A stretch of DNA of 64,000 nt from Arthrobacter antibioticus (GCF_030063205.1 NZ_JASISQ010000001.1:857152-921151), one strand, 5' to 3'. Shown: positions 47,988 to 57,658, counted from the first letter of the stretch. Translations and numbers: made by a program. The notes: generated by a model not told the origin, from the letters alone.

Positions 47988-48538
47988 TACTTCGATGCAC
48001 CCGCGTTCGACTGATTTTCCAGATCGGCCAGGAAGCGCTCAACCACACGGTTGGAACGCGCATCATCGTTAAGGGCTTCCCCAACGATTTTGCTGGCAAG
48101 CGATGTAGCCAATGTGCCAACCTCATTGCGGAGGGAGTTCACTGCGGCAACGCGCTCGGCTTCGATCTGAACTTGAGCCTGGGCGGTGATGCGTGCAGAT
48201 TCCTCTGCAGCTTTCGCCTTCAGGTCTGCCAAAATCTGGGCGCCTTCTGAACGGGCGGTCTCACGGATGCCATTGGCTTCCGTACGAGCATCCATCAGCT
48301 GAGCTTTGTACTGCTCCAAGAGGGCGTTAGCTTCAGCCTGAGCCTCTTCTGCCTTCTCGATCCCACCTTCAATGGCCTCTACACGATCCGTGTATGACTT
48401 CTCGAAGCTGGGTGCAATGAATTTCTTCACCACAAAGAGCAGGACAGCGAAGGCTACAGCCGTGACTAGAACTTCCCACCAGTTTGGCAGGAGCGGGTTA
48501 GCACCCTCACTAGCGAGGATTACTGCTGCGGTAACCAT
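47987..48538 (-). CDS. atpF: ATP synthase F0 b subunit
   Basis: A 183-residue stalk subunit: one N-terminal membrane helix (PNWWEVLVTAVAFAVLLFVVKKF) and a long amphipathic helix with A/E/R-rich coiled-coil (EKSYTDRVEAIEGGIEKAEEAQAEANALLEQYKAQL). Length and layout are typical. Confidence 0.96.
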   Translation of the reverse strand: MVTAAVILASEGANPLLPNWWEVLVTAVAFAVLLFVVKKFIAPSFEKSYTDRVEAIEGGIEKAEEAQAEANALLEQYKAQLMDARTEANGIRETARSEGAQILADLKAKAAEESARITAQAQVQIEAERVAAVNSLRNEVGTLATSLASKIVGEALNDDARSNRVVERFLADLENQSNAGASK

Positions 48539-48613
48539 TTCTCACTTATCCTTTATCTGATATACGTCCATGAAAATTTCAGTCCTGGAAAGAAAGGACA
48601 AAAAGTCTTTGAA

Positions 48614-48823
48614 CTAGACGCCAACGACGAAGGCGAAGACCAGACCAAGGATAGCCAATGCTTCTGCAAGGGCGAAGCCAAGCAGGGCGATGGGCTGCAG
48701 GATGCGCTGAGCTTCCGGCTGGCGGGCTACACCGTTGATGTAGGCAGCGAAGATCATGCCCACGCCAATAGCCGAGCCGATAGCCGCTAGGCCGTAACCA
48801 ATCATATTAAGGGAGCCGTGCAT
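48614..48823 (-). CDS. atpE: ATP synthase F0 c subunit
   Basis: A 69-residue proteolipid with two membrane helices (residues 5-28 and 45-69). The proton-carrying acid is Glu in [10 protein letters not shown] in helix 2, and the polar loop RQPEAQR is present. It forms the rotor ring. This is the target of diarylquinolines in mycobacteria. Confidence 0.97.
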   Translation of the reverse strand: MHGSLNMIGYGLAAIGSAIGVGMIFAAYINGVARQPEAQRILQPIALLGFALAEALAILGLVFAFVVGV

Positions 48824-48917
48824 TATTTGTTCCTTTCAAGATACCGACGTTGTGCCGGCAGTTTGGGAGGTGATTCTTGATTTCGGGAAAAGCTTTGGTT
48901 GTTGCTGGGGAAAACGT

Positions 48918-49730
48918 TTAGTGTGTGTCAGCTTCCAGGCTGCCCTGGATATAGATCGCTGTCAGCAAGGTAAAGACGAATGCTTGCAGAACCATAATCA
49001 ACAGTTCCAGGCCATACATGGCCACAGAACCAGCGATCACTGCAACGCCGGTGGCGTTGAGCAAGATGTTGTCTTGTTCCATGATCAAGTACTGTGCGCC
49101 GCTACCGGCAAGAATCACAATCATGTGCCCAGCGAGCATTGTTGCCATCAAACGCAAGGAGTGCGTCAGGGGACGAACAATGAAGTTGGAAATGATTTCC
49201 AGCGGCACCAGCAACGGCAGAATCCAGCCGGGAACCCCGGACGGAACAACTGCCAGCTTGAAGAATCGGATACCGTTCTTCTGCACTCCAACACCAATCC
49301 ACGTGAAGTAGATGATCAGGGCAATTGCGTAAGCACTGCCGGCATGGGAGAAGGAGGGCAGTTGCAAGAATGGAATGGCGCCGAAGATGTTATTCAGCAG
49401 CACAAACAAGAACACGGAGAATAGCAGCGGTACCCAGGGGCGGAAGTTTTTCTCACCCATGATGTCGCGGCCAACTGTATTGCGCGCGAAGCTGTAGAAG
49501 CCTTCGGCGAAGAATTGGACTCGGCCCGGAACCAGTTTCGGGTTTCGGATCGCGACCTTAAAGAACACTGCGATCAAAACCACCGACAAGACGACCAAGA
49601 TCATCTGCTTGCCAATCCCGGTGCCATATTCGGCCATCCAGGGAAGGATGTCTGGGAGGTGGGTGTCGCTAATCGTCGGTGGGATAAAACCACCGTCATT
49701 CGAGGCCATCGGAAGCGCAAACGCGGTCAA
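48918..49730 (-). CDS. atpB: ATP synthase F0 a subunit
   Basis: A subunit of about 270 residues with five or six helices; the arginine-containing helix reads THSLRLMATMLAGH. The start at TTG 49730 is chosen because AGAGGA lies seven bases before it, and the resulting N-terminus (LTAFALPMAS) aligns with the hydrophobic start of related proteins; an in-frame ATG at 49766 has no ribosome-binding site. It lies 91 bp after the small gene at 49822. Confidence 0.94.
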   Translation of the reverse strand: MTAFALPMASNDGGFIPPTISDTHLPDILPWMAEYGTGIGKQMILVVLSVVLIAVFFKVAIRNPKLVPGRVQFFAEGFYSFARNTVGRDIMGEKNFRPWVPLLFSVFLFVLLNNIFGAIPFLQLPSFSHAGSAYAIALIIYFTWIGVGVQKNGIRFFKLAVVPSGVPGWILPLLVPLEIISNFIVRPLTHSLRLMATMLAGHMIVILAGSGAQYLIMEQDNILLNATGVAVIAGSVAMYGLELLIMVLQAFVFTLLTAIYIQGSLEADTH

Positions 49731-49821
49731 CGCGCTGTCCTCTCTGCAGTTTCGGTCATAGGGCAAGTGTGGTGGTCCATCAAAAGATGGTCAGCACCGT
49801 GAAAAAGTCTGATGGTGGGCT

Positions 49822-50076
49822 TCATTGCTGCTTGCCATCATCTTGGCGACCATGCCTTTGATGATGCCGGGCTAGGTAATATCCGCAGACAGCCCCGATG
49901 GGGATGGCAGCGAACAAAATCCAAGCAGTGTCCAACAAAAAGTCCAGTCCCCACCCTATCAAACCCCAGAGCAGGATTCCGCCAATAATGTAGGTGTAGT
50001 CCAGCTTTCCCGTATTGGACTGGGGTGGAACCACAACATGCTGTGGTTCCTGTCCATCCGGTAACTTATTTGTCAT
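49822..50076 (-). CDS. AtpZ/AtpI-like small membrane protein
   Basis: An 84-residue protein with two membrane helices (about 25-46 and 51-69), with a GGxLLWGxIGWGLDFLL segment typical of AtpZ/AtpI-type proteins of the atp operon, which are thought to help assemble the c ring or carry Mg or Ca. The start at 50076 (MTNKLPDG) fits; an in-frame start at 50163 would be inside the upstream gene. It overlaps the upstream gene by 11 bp. Confidence 0.75.
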   Translation of the reverse strand: MTNKLPDGQEPQHVVVPPQSNTGKLDYTYIIGGILLWGLIGWGLDFLLDTAWILFAAIPIGAVCGYYLARHHQRHGRQDDGKQQ

Positions 50077-50605
50077 GCGTTGCGTCCTTTGTGTCGCCCT
50101 CGAGTGATGAAGCCACTTCCGGGGGAAATTCCGCTGGCGTAACTTTCTGCTCCGGAGCGCCAAAGATCAGGAAGCGCTGTTTGCTGAAAATAATGACCTC
50201 TGTGGCCTGCCACAGTAGGACACAAACCACCGCTGCGCCAGCAAACCAAGGTTTGTTCAGCCATGTGGGGGTGCCAAGAGCAAATAGCACGGCGGCAAAT
50301 CCAACCACCTTGACGAAATAGGTCATCACAAAGATACCCATCACCGCTTCCGGCATCCTTTTGCTGAAGAGGTGCCCAACAAGCTGACTTAAGCCGAAGA
50401 AAGCAATCACAAGAAATGAACCAAACAACACGCTAAGCACGCCGTATGGGTCGGTAAGAATGAATGCTAAAACCACCATGATGACAACAGCAATGCCGTC
50501 AACGAAGACGCACTTTTTTAAAATGTTCCAGCTGGGACTCGCAGATGGACCCGACGCCGTCAACGGAGCCCTCACAGCACCGTTGCGGGCACTTTTGTCC
50601 TTCAT
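50066..50605 (-). CDS. Membrane protein at head of atp operon (AtpI-like)
   Basis: A 179-residue protein with about four hydrophobic helices, no signal motif and a charged tail. Position and layout match the poorly characterised AtpI-like protein (Rv1303 position, from memory). GGAG seven bases before ATG 50605 supports the start. It is the first gene of the atp unit and overlaps the next gene. Confidence 0.75.
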   Translation of the reverse strand: MKDKSARNGAVRAPLTASGPSASPSWNILKKCVFVDGIAVVIMVVLAFILTDPYGVLSVLFGSFLVIAFFGLSQLVGHLFSKRMPEAVMGIFVMTYFVKVVGFAAVLFALGTPTWLNKPWFAGAAVVCVLLWQATEVIIFSKQRFLIFGAPEQKVTPAEFPPEVASSLEGDTKDATHDK

Positions 50606-50701
50606 GAGATCTCCATCATTGGGGCGGCCTGCCGTATTCCAGCGGCACACAAGAGGTTAAACAGTTTGGCCGGGTAGACCAGGTGAATGTCACCACAGGG
50701 A

Positions 50702-50730
50702 ATTCTACACGAGATAGAACTTGAAGTTGA
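50702..50730 (-). promoter_or_regulatory. Possible promoter of the atp operon
   Basis: On the minus strand a TAGAAT -10 (50702-50707, five of six matches) has a weak -35 TCAACT (50725-50730) at 17 bp spacing. It lies about 97 bp before the first gene (50605). The -10 is good, the -35 poor. Confidence 0.35.
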
Positions 50731-50768
50731 CGCATAACATCGACAGGTCCCATGCCCCGAGTTTAGTC

Positions 50769-51836
50769 CTACAGATTTTCATCTGTCCCGTGGATGAACC
50801 CAGTCTTTTGCTCGCGCTTACTCAAGAGCTTCTGAAAGAAGGTTGGCGTGCGCAGATACGCCAGAACAACAATAAAACCGGCGGCTGTGGCGAGAATCTG
50901 AGCTACCTCCCCGCCTTGGGCTGCTGTAACACCGAGCAGGCTCACAAGAATGGTGGCGAGAGAAACAACAGCAGTTGCCTGTACGTGGCTGAGCCCAACA
51001 ATTGTTAGGCGCTGGTAGACATGCTGGCGGTGGGCAACGTACCAACGCTCACCGGCAAGGAGCCGGCGCAAGAATGTTACAAAGGTGTCAGTGAGGTAGA
51101 TCAGAACTGGCGAGAAGATGTACTCAACCGGCACTCCCACCAAAAATGCGCACATGGCAGTAACAGCAATTGACGCGCCGAGCAGGTAACTTCCAACATC
51201 CCCAAGAAAAACTTTGTTGCGGCTCAGGTTCCAGGGCAGGAACCCCGCAAACGACATGGCGATGGCAATGCCAACATAAACCAGCCAGGCGTGAGCCGTA
51301 GTAAGCCCGGCATAAGCGTAAAACCCTCCCACGAGCAAGCCATGTGTCCCGGAAATTCCGTTAATTCCATCCATAAAGTTGGTGACGTTGACGTAGGCGG
51401 CAACCGCTATTGCCCCTGCAGGAATCAACCACAACTGCTGCTGACCCGGATCGATTAGCGCTACGGCAGCTGTGGCCAATCCGCCCACTGACAGCTGAAG
51501 ACCCGCCCGAACCTTCACAGACAGACCACGGATGTCTTCTAACCAGCCGATTGTTGAGGCAGCGAGCACGACGGCGAATATCACCAACAATGTCGCCGCA
51601 CCCTGGTTGGTTGCACCGGTCTGGGGCAAAAAGACCGCCACAATGATCGCCACAGACAGGGCTACGGCGGTGGTAATACCCATACCCCGGATTGTCGGCA
51701 TTGTGTGGGAGGAGCGGGCATTGGGAACATCAAGTACCCCGGCCCGCGCCAACAATGGCCGGGCTACCAGCGGAAGCAGAAGTGCCAGAACAAGCGCAAG
51801 AGCGCCGACAGTGATTTGAGCCCACAATTCCATCAT
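50769..51836 (-). CDS. MraY/WecA-family undecaprenyl-phosphate sugar-1-phosphate transferase
   Basis: A 355-residue polytopic enzyme with about ten helices. The family signature is present: DVPNARSSHTMPTIRGMGI, the catalytic NFMDGINGISG, and FLGDVGSYLLGAS. It starts lipid-linked glycan synthesis, usually from UDP-GlcNAc, on undecaprenyl phosphate. Position upstream of the atp operon matches wecA/rfe of mycobacteria. It overlaps the dehydratase gene upstream and so is the last gene of that two-gene unit. Confidence 0.92.
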   Translation of the reverse strand: MMELWAQITVGALALVLALLLPLVARPLLARAGVLDVPNARSSHTMPTIRGMGITTAVALSVAIIVAVFLPQTGATNQGAATLLVIFAVVLAASTIGWLEDIRGLSVKVRAGLQLSVGGLATAAVALIDPGQQQLWLIPAGAIAVAAYVNVTNFMDGINGISGTHGLLVGGFYAYAGLTTAHAWLVYVGIAIAMSFAGFLPWNLSRNKVFLGDVGSYLLGASIAVTAMCAFLVGVPVEYIFSPVLIYLTDTFVTFLRRLLAGERWYVAHRQHVYQRLTIVGLSHVQATAVVSLATILVSLLGVTAAQGGEVAQILATAAGFIVVLAYLRTPTFFQKLLSKREQKTGFIHGTDENL

Positions 51837-53716
51837 GCACCCGCCGCAACGTCGCCGTCGGACTCATCAATGCTGGGGGCCTGCGCCCCGGCCTCGTCAC
51901 GGCAGCGCTGCAACCATAGGGCAAGATCGAGACTCTCCGGGCTGAGCGGTCGAGCATGCGTGTGCGAAATTTTGGCGTGCCCATCGGGGTCCTTAACCTC
52001 GTCATCTCCTGTCAGCTGTTCGTGCAGCTTCTCTGAAGGGCGCAGGCCAGTGATCTTGATCTTGATATCGCGTCCTGACATGGCAATCATGCGTTCTGCC
52101 ACGTCCATGATGCGCACTGGCTCCCCCATGTCCAAGATCAGAACGTCCCCACCGTGGCCGATCGCTCCTGCCTGAATGACAAGTTGGCAAGCCTCCGGAA
52201 TGGTCATAAAAAAACGGGTCACATCGGGGTGCGTGACAGTGACGGGACCGCCGTTATTGATCTGGTCGGTGAATAAGGGAAGCATGGAGCCTCGGCTGCC
52301 TATGACGTTGCCAAACCGGACTGACACGTAGCGCATGCCCGTCTCCCCCGCCATCCACGATGTGAGCTTTTCGGCGGCCCGTTTCGAGTGGCCCAACGCC
52401 GTTGTGGGACTAGCCGCCTTATCGGTGGAAACGTTCACAAAGGTTTCCACGTCCACACTGCGAGCAGCTTGAAGCACGTTCAAGGAACCAATGACGTTAG
52501 TTTTCCAACCCTCTTCGGGGTACATCTGTAGCAGTGGTGCATGCTTGAGCGCGGCCGCATGGAACACTACTTCTGGACGGCGTCTGGCGAAGATGTCATT
52601 CAAGAAGTCCGCATCCCGGATGTCTGCCAACACAATATTCTTATCATCCAGCAGGCCGTGGCCTTCAATAGAGAGCTGAGTATGCTGCAATCCGGATTCA
52701 TCACGGTCAAGCATGATCAGTTCCGCAGGGTCAAAGTTGTGTAACTGGCGGCACAACTCGGAACCAATCGAGCCTCCGGCACCGGTCACCAGAACACGTT
52801 TTCCTCTGACATAGCCGGCGATCTGTTCCACTTGTGTTTCTACAGGGGTGCGGCCAATAAGGTCAGCAACGTCAATCTCTCGGAAATCTGTGAGGCCACC
52901 TTTGCTGTCCCGGTTGGTATCCGGACTTAGCATCTCCTGCAGCGGCGGCAGCACAAGGACTTTCACGCCAAGACCTGAGACACTGTCGGAGATTTCGCGG
53001 ATCCGCTTTGCGCTGATGTGGGCAACTGCAAGGACCACAACAGTTGATCGGGTGCGTTTGATGATCTCAGGGAGGTCGTCTCCACCGCCGAGGACGCCAA
53101 CCGAGCTCAGACGCAGATGCTTTTTAGAGGCGTCATCATCAATTAGTCCAACGGGGACGTAAGGCGATTCAGGGTCCTGAACCATACGGGTGACAAGTGA
53201 ATTACCAAGAAAACCGGCACCATAGATCAAAGTTTTTTGGGCTTCTTCCCCAAAAATTGGTTTGCCTTCAACGTAGAGTCGCTTTGCATAACGCACAGCC
53301 GCCATGGAAAGCGCGGCGAAGGGGAACGCAATAACTGCCACCGAACGGGCAATATGGAGCTCATTGATGAAAACTGACAATAAAATACTTGTCACGACGC
53401 CGACTATTAATGTCACAGCAATCAGCACGCGGGCCTCATGAATACTGCCGAACACATGGCGGCCGCGGTACAAGGCCATGTACCAGCCGGCAATCAGCTG
53501 AGTGGCAACGGCTATAGCAATCAGCAACGCCATGCCGGGGAAGTTAATAAGGTTGACGTCCAGCTCGTAACGCAGCAATACGGCTAGCATCAAGGCGATC
53601 GCCCAACACAACGAATCAAGAATTCCTTGCGACCAAAGCCACAGCCTCGGTTTACGTTCGCCGTCGGTGGAAGTGACAGCGACTTTTGCGTTTGGCTGGG
53701 TGCTTGAGGTATTCAA
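51833..53716 (-). CDS. Membrane-anchored nucleoside-diphosphate-sugar dehydratase/epimerase (FlaA1/CapD-type)
   Basis: A 627-residue protein: four or five N-terminal membrane helices, a CoA-binding-like domain (ILVAVTLIVGV to LIYGAGFLGNSLV), and a C-terminal SDR extended domain with VLVTGAGGSIGSELCRQL. The catalytic region reads STDKAASPTTALGHSKRAAEKL; the expected SDR Tyr is replaced (G-H-S-K), as in FlaA1/PglF proteins. Such enzymes make UDP-4-keto-6-deoxy-HexNAc for glycans. It precedes the WecA-like gene. Confidence 0.9.
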   Translation of the reverse strand: MNTSSTQPNAKVAVTSTDGERKPRLWLWSQGILDSLCWAIALMLAVLLRYELDVNLINFPGMALLIAIAVATQLIAGWYMALYRGRHVFGSIHEARVLIAVTLIVGVVTSILLSVFINELHIARSVAVIAFPFAALSMAAVRYAKRLYVEGKPIFGEEAQKTLIYGAGFLGNSLVTRMVQDPESPYVPVGLIDDDASKKHLRLSSVGVLGGGDDLPEIIKRTRSTVVVLAVAHISAKRIREISDSVSGLGVKVLVLPPLQEMLSPDTNRDSKGGLTDFREIDVADLIGRTPVETQVEQIAGYVRGKRVLVTGAGGSIGSELCRQLHNFDPAELIMLDRDESGLQHTQLSIEGHGLLDDKNIVLADIRDADFLNDIFARRRPEVVFHAAALKHAPLLQMYPEEGWKTNVIGSLNVLQAARSVDVETFVNVSTDKAASPTTALGHSKRAAEKLTSWMAGETGMRYVSVRFGNVIGSRGSMLPLFTDQINNGGPVTVTHPDVTRFFMTIPEACQLVIQAGAIGHGGDVLILDMGEPVRIMDVAERMIAMSGRDIKIKITGLRPSEKLHEQLTGDDEVKDPDGHAKISHTHARPLSPESLDLALWLQRCRDEAGAQAPSIDESDGDVAAGA

Positions 53717-53911
53717 CGTGATTCTTATATCCGTATTCTGCCAAGGTGGTGATTGCTATGGAGCTGTTGTTCACGGCGCAATAGTCCACCGGTCGGCGGC
53801 TGTACTAAAGTAGAAGCTACACAAGAATAGTAATCCCTCCAGATGCTTACTCACGGTTTAGCCGTGCCGGATGCCGGGCAACGCCGCGAGCACCACCCGA
53901 AAGGACTACCC

Positions 53912-54811
53912 TTGATAGACACAGTAGCCGTCGCTGCGCTCACTTTTGATCGGCCGGAGGACGTGCGAACGTTGTTGGGGGCCTTATCAGCTCAAACCCA
54001 CACCCCACATGCCATCGCACTTGTCGATTCAGGTACACAGTCGGTGGAGTCGATTGCGGCACAAGCACCCTCGCCTGTTACCTACGTTCGGTCTTTGGCG
54101 AACTTGGGCGGTGCCGGCGGATTCTCCCTCGCCATCCTAAACGCCATTGCCTCTGGCGCCGACTGGGTCTGGATCATGGACGACGACGCCCACCCGGAAG
54201 ACCCCGCCTGCCTGGCCACCCTGTTGGAGGCCGCCAAAAGCCGCAATTTGGATGTTGTTGTGCCATTGATCGTGGCACCCGGTGAGCCAACCAAGTTATC
54301 TTTTCCATTCCGTATTGACGGTCATCTAACCCACGATCGTTCAGTGGTGGAGCCCTTGGGTTTCATTGACAATGTTGGGCAGTTCTTTAACGGCGCTCTG
54401 ATCCGCACAGACGTTTTCTTCAAGGTTGGGCTTCCGGATCTGCGCCTGTTCATCCGTGGTGATGAAACTGACTTCATGCTTCGACTGCGCCAAGCCAAGG
54501 TGAAGTTTGGCACTGTCACCTCCGTGGCTCTGACCCATCCGGCGGGCTGGGGCGAGGTTCAGGAAGTTCTTGGGGACAGGCTCCATGTGCTTGTTCCGGA
54601 AACCCCGTTCAAGCGCTTTTATTACTACCGCAACCGCGGATTTCTCAGCCGCAAGCACCGCCGCGTGCGCTCCCTGGTGGCCGACGCCGCCGGGTACCCC
54701 CTGTATTTCCTTAAAAAGGGTGACCTTAAAGGTCTGGCCAAATGGGCGCGAACCTACGGCGCCGGCCTGCGGGGACCACACTTCGGCCCCATGAAGGATC
54801 AACAGTTTTGA
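53912..54811 (+). CDS. Family 2 glycosyltransferase (GlfT-like)
   Basis: A 299-residue GT-A glycosyltransferase. The N-terminus DTVAVAALTFDRPEDV is typical; the DXD motif is in WIMDDDAHPED and NLGGAGGFSLAI precedes it. Start is TTG 53912 with GAAAGGA at 53899-53905; an in-frame ATG at 53843 lacks such a site. The next glycosyltransferase begins at an overlapping TTGA. The GGAGGF motif recalls galactofuranosyl and rhamnosyl transferases, but the sugar is not known. Confidence 0.9.
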   Translation: MIDTVAVAALTFDRPEDVRTLLGALSAQTHTPHAIALVDSGTQSVESIAAQAPSPVTYVRSLANLGGAGGFSLAILNAIASGADWVWIMDDDAHPEDPACLATLLEAAKSRNLDVVVPLIVAPGEPTKLSFPFRIDGHLTHDRSVVEPLGFIDNVGQFFNGALIRTDVFFKVGLPDLRLFIRGDETDFMLRLRQAKVKFGTVTSVALTHPAGWGEVQEVLGDRLHVLVPETPFKRFYYYRNRGFLSRKHRRVRSLVADAAGYPLYFLKKGDLKGLAKWARTYGAGLRGPHFGPMKDQQF

Positions 54812-55779
54812 GTTTTGACCGGCGAGATCGCTTTTTCATCGTCATCACCACTTTCAACCGTGTTGACTATTTGAAGGACCTCTTGGCCTCAATTGCTGAG
54901 CTGACCCCGGCCCCGGATGGCGTCATTGTTGTCAATAATGCCAGCACCGACTCGACCAGTTCGGTTGTTGACGCCGCCGTCGAAGAATTTGCGGGGCTCC
55001 CCTCGCCTATTGTGTTGGTCAATCATCAGCTTCCTGAGAACGTTGGTGGGGCTGGAGGATTCTCAGCGGGGGTGGAGCAGGCTTTGGCCCATGGCGCCCA
55101 ATGGATGTGGCTGATGGACGACGACGTCACGTGCGTTCCCGGGGCTATCGGCGCTTTTGGTCCGTGGATGGATAAATACGATGCGCTTGTAGGGCGCCGT
55201 TACGATGCCGCAGGGGAACCTTTTTACTGGCAAAATAATTTCAGCACCTTCCTTGGTTTTCCGCTGCCGGTGCGCGGGGATGTTTTTGAAACCTCCAACG
55301 AATTCGCCACCAACGTTGGTTGCTTCGAGGGAATGCTGTTGCACTCGGACGCCGTTCAAGGCGTAGGTTTGCCGGATCCACGGTTCTTTTTAAACTGGGA
55401 CGACACCATCTACGGGTGGCAAATATCACTTCAGCGCCCAGTTATGTATGTCAATGAGTTTGTGCTGCACAAGGCGCGTACGCAGCGAACCATTGATTTG
55501 GGCATTAGACACCTCAATGACTCCTCTAATCTGAGCCGTTATTATGTGATGCGCAATCGCGGTTTGGTAGGGCAGTACTTGCGTGCCCACGGAAAGTTCA
55601 GTCCAGTCGGATTCGCACTGGGCACAGCCCTGACCGCTGCCAAAGAACTGTTACGTCTGGTGGGGGTTGAAAGGACGCTGCGTGGCAGCGGGAAGCTTCT
55701 TGCCGGCTGGCGTGAATCCCGCAAGATTTTAGCTGACACCGATTTTGAAATCATGGCGCCACTAGCGGAGGAAAAATAG
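54808..55779 (+). CDS. Family 2 glycosyltransferase (GlfT-like)
   Basis: A 323-residue GT-A glycosyltransferase similar to its upstream neighbour: FFIVITTFNRVDYLK, NVGGAGGFSAGV and WLMDDDVTCVPGA. The TTG start at 54808 has AAGGA nine bases before it and overlaps the upstream stop (TTGA). Two tandem GTs with the same motif suggest alternating or sequential glycan extension. Confidence 0.9.
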   Translation: MSFDRRDRFFIVITTFNRVDYLKDLLASIAELTPAPDGVIVVNNASTDSTSSVVDAAVEEFAGLPSPIVLVNHQLPENVGGAGGFSAGVEQALAHGAQWMWLMDDDVTCVPGAIGAFGPWMDKYDALVGRRYDAAGEPFYWQNNFSTFLGFPLPVRGDVFETSNEFATNVGCFEGMLLHSDAVQGVGLPDPRFFLNWDDTIYGWQISLQRPVMYVNEFVLHKARTQRTIDLGIRHLNDSSNLSRYYVMRNRGLVGQYLRAHGKFSPVGFALGTALTAAKELLRLVGVERTLRGSGKLLAGWRESRKILADTDFEIMAPLAEEK

Positions 55780-55780
55780 C

Positions 55781-56794
55781 ATGTCTGGTGATTCCTCCGC
55801 GTTGCGCTGGTTAGTCGTTGGCTCTTCAGGCTTTGTTGGCACTGCCATTGTTGCGCAACTGCGAGAACGTGGTCTGGTTGTTGACACGCTTTCTGCGCCC
55901 AGACTTTCCAGTGAAGCCACAACGGCTCAAGCCCTTATCGATGAAGCTCATGCCATCTGTGATTCTGCGTCAGCGTCAGCTTTTCGCTTACTGTGCAGCG
56001 CATTTGCCAACGTTGACGTGGTGGTCAATGCCGCCGGGCTGGCCACGCCAGGGGATAGCGAATCCCCCTCGTTGACAGGTGCCAATGCCCTGCTTCCGCC
56101 CGTCATAGCACTGGCCGCAAAGACTGCTGGTGTACGGCGTTTTGTGCACGTCAGTAGCGCATCGGTGCAGGGACACCGGAAATTTATTGATGAAACCACC
56201 AGCCGTGCGCCGTTTTCCGCTTATTCGCGCTCGAAGGCGCTCGGAGAAGAAGCACTGGAGGAGTTGGCCAGGGATTCCGCCATCGTGGATGGCGCTTCGG
56301 GGCCCGGAAAAACCTCTTGGGTGAGTGTGCGGGCAACTTCTGTGCAAGGGCCCTCCCGCCCCACAACATTGTCTCTGGTGAAGGTCGCCAGCTCGCCGCT
56401 GTCATCCGTTGCCGCACCGGGCACGGCACCCACGCCAGTGAGCTCAATCAACGCCCTCGCATGGTTTGTGGTGGAAGCCGGTCAGTACCCAGGGACTGTT
56501 CCACCATTGGTCTTGCAACCGTGGGAAGGCTTATCCGTCACGGACGTTTTAGCTGCTGCAGGAGGGCGTAGTCCCCTACGCCTGCCCCCATGGCTGTGCC
56601 ATACGGTCTTGCGCTGCGGATACTTAGCCTCTGGGCTCATCAAGGAACGCCTACACGGCCCCATCAGAAGAGTCGAGTTGATGTGGTTTGGCCAAGTCCA
56701 AGCCCCCGGCTGGGCGGAGACGGTAGGGCTCAGTGCCGAACAGTCCGTGCGCACAGTGCTTGAGCAAGCCCGGACACCTCGCCCCTCGGCTTAG
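55781..56794 (+). CDS. NAD-dependent epimerase/dehydratase family protein
   Basis: A 337-residue extended SDR protein. Rossmann loop VVGSSGFVGTAIVAQL (about residues 11-26), HVSSASVQGH and the catalytic YSRSKALGEE (Tyr and Lys) are visible. It lies 1 bp after the second glycosyltransferase gene. It probably changes a sugar nucleotide or lipid-linked sugar for the same glycan. It converges with the sua5 gene, 15 bp apart. Confidence 0.88.
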   Translation: MSGDSSALRWLVVGSSGFVGTAIVAQLRERGLVVDTLSAPRLSSEATTAQALIDEAHAICDSASASAFRLLCSAFANVDVVVNAAGLATPGDSESPSLTGANALLPPVIALAAKTAGVRRFVHVSSASVQGHRKFIDETTSRAPFSAYSRSKALGEEALEELARDSAIVDGASGPGKTSWVSVRATSVQGPSRPTTLSLVKVASSPLSSVAAPGTAPTPVSSINALAWFVVEAGQYPGTVPPLVLQPWEGLSVTDVLAAAGGRSPLRLPPWLCHTVLRCGYLASGLIKERLHGPIRRVELMWFGQVQAPGWAETVGLSAEQSVRTVLEQARTPRPSA

Positions 56795-56809
56795 CTCCAT
56801 CAGTCCGGT

Positions 56810-57586
56810 TTACTCGGCAGGGTCCTTGATTTCTTCAACTTCATCGACGGCAGGAACAGTGGTTTCGGCGGCCTCCGCAGGCTGGCTCTTGGTGAGATTT
56901 ACCGGAGACCACATTTGCGGCTCTGCCTCGGCTCCAAGCGCACTGGGAATCATACGCTGGATTTCCGCCAGTGAAATGGCACCCTCACGGACCACTCGCA
57001 GGCGTAGGCCCGTGGCGTCGACAATAGTGGAGGGAATCCCAGTAGTGCCTTCCTCTGGCCGGAAGCCACCTTCCAAATACACCTCAACGGCTTCAGAAAG
57101 CTGCGCACGCGCCTCAGATCCGGTCTGCGCGGCGGGCTGGCCGGTCCTATTGGCACTGGAAACGGCCAAGGGCCCGGTAATGGTGAGCAGGTCAAGGGCC
57201 AGCTGGTCATCTGGGACACGCAGTGCAACGGTTCCCACTGTGTCACCAAGATCCCAAGTCAGTGTTGGTTGAGCGTGAAAGATCAGGGTCAGCGGCCCTG
57301 GCCAGTACTTCTCAGCGAGCTTGCGTGCATCGTCGGAGATTTCAACGGCCAGACCGTCCATGGTGCCGATGCGAGGTATAAGCACAGGCGGTGGCATGTT
57401 CCGTCCACGGCCTTTGGCTGCAAGCAGGGTCGCCACTGCCTGTGGCGAGAAAGCATCCGCGGCAATGCCGTAGACGGTGTCCGTGGGCATGACGATGACC
57501 TGCTTGGCAGCTATTGCCTTCGCCGCATGGGCCAGACCTTCAGCGCGCTGGGCTTCATTGGTGCAGTTATAAGAAGTGGTACTCAC
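56810..57586 (-). CDS. L-threonylcarbamoyladenylate synthase (Sua5/YrdC)
   Basis: A 258-residue enzyme for the t6A tRNA modification. The YrdC fold shows VIVMPTDTVYGIAADAFS, KGRGRNMPPPVLI and GPLAVSSANRTGQPA. The C-terminal 50 residues are an extra acidic tail, not a complete Sua5 domain. It is the downstream gene of prfA-prmC, a conserved neighbour. Confidence 0.95.
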   Translation of the reverse strand: MSTTSYNCTNEAQRAEGLAHAAKAIAAKQVIVMPTDTVYGIAADAFSPQAVATLLAAKGRGRNMPPPVLIPRIGTMDGLAVEISDDARKLAEKYWPGPLTLIFHAQPTLTWDLGDTVGTVALRVPDDQLALDLLTITGPLAVSSANRTGQPAAQTGSEARAQLSEAVEVYLEGGFRPEEGTTGIPSTIVDATGLRLRVVREGAISLAEIQRMIPSALGAEAEPQMWSPVNLTKSQPAEAAETTVPAVDEVEEIKDPAE

Positions 57587-57658
57587 AGACTCATTCTTTC
57601 ATCACGGCGTCCATGGAGTTGAACGCGTCCAGCCAATCACAAATTGGTACTTGGGAAT

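Noticed and set aside
54742-54807. Longer ATG start for the second glycosyltransferase at 54742
   Set aside because: It would lie inside the previous gene without a ribosome site; TTG 54808 has AAGGA at proper distance and gives a normal N-terminus.
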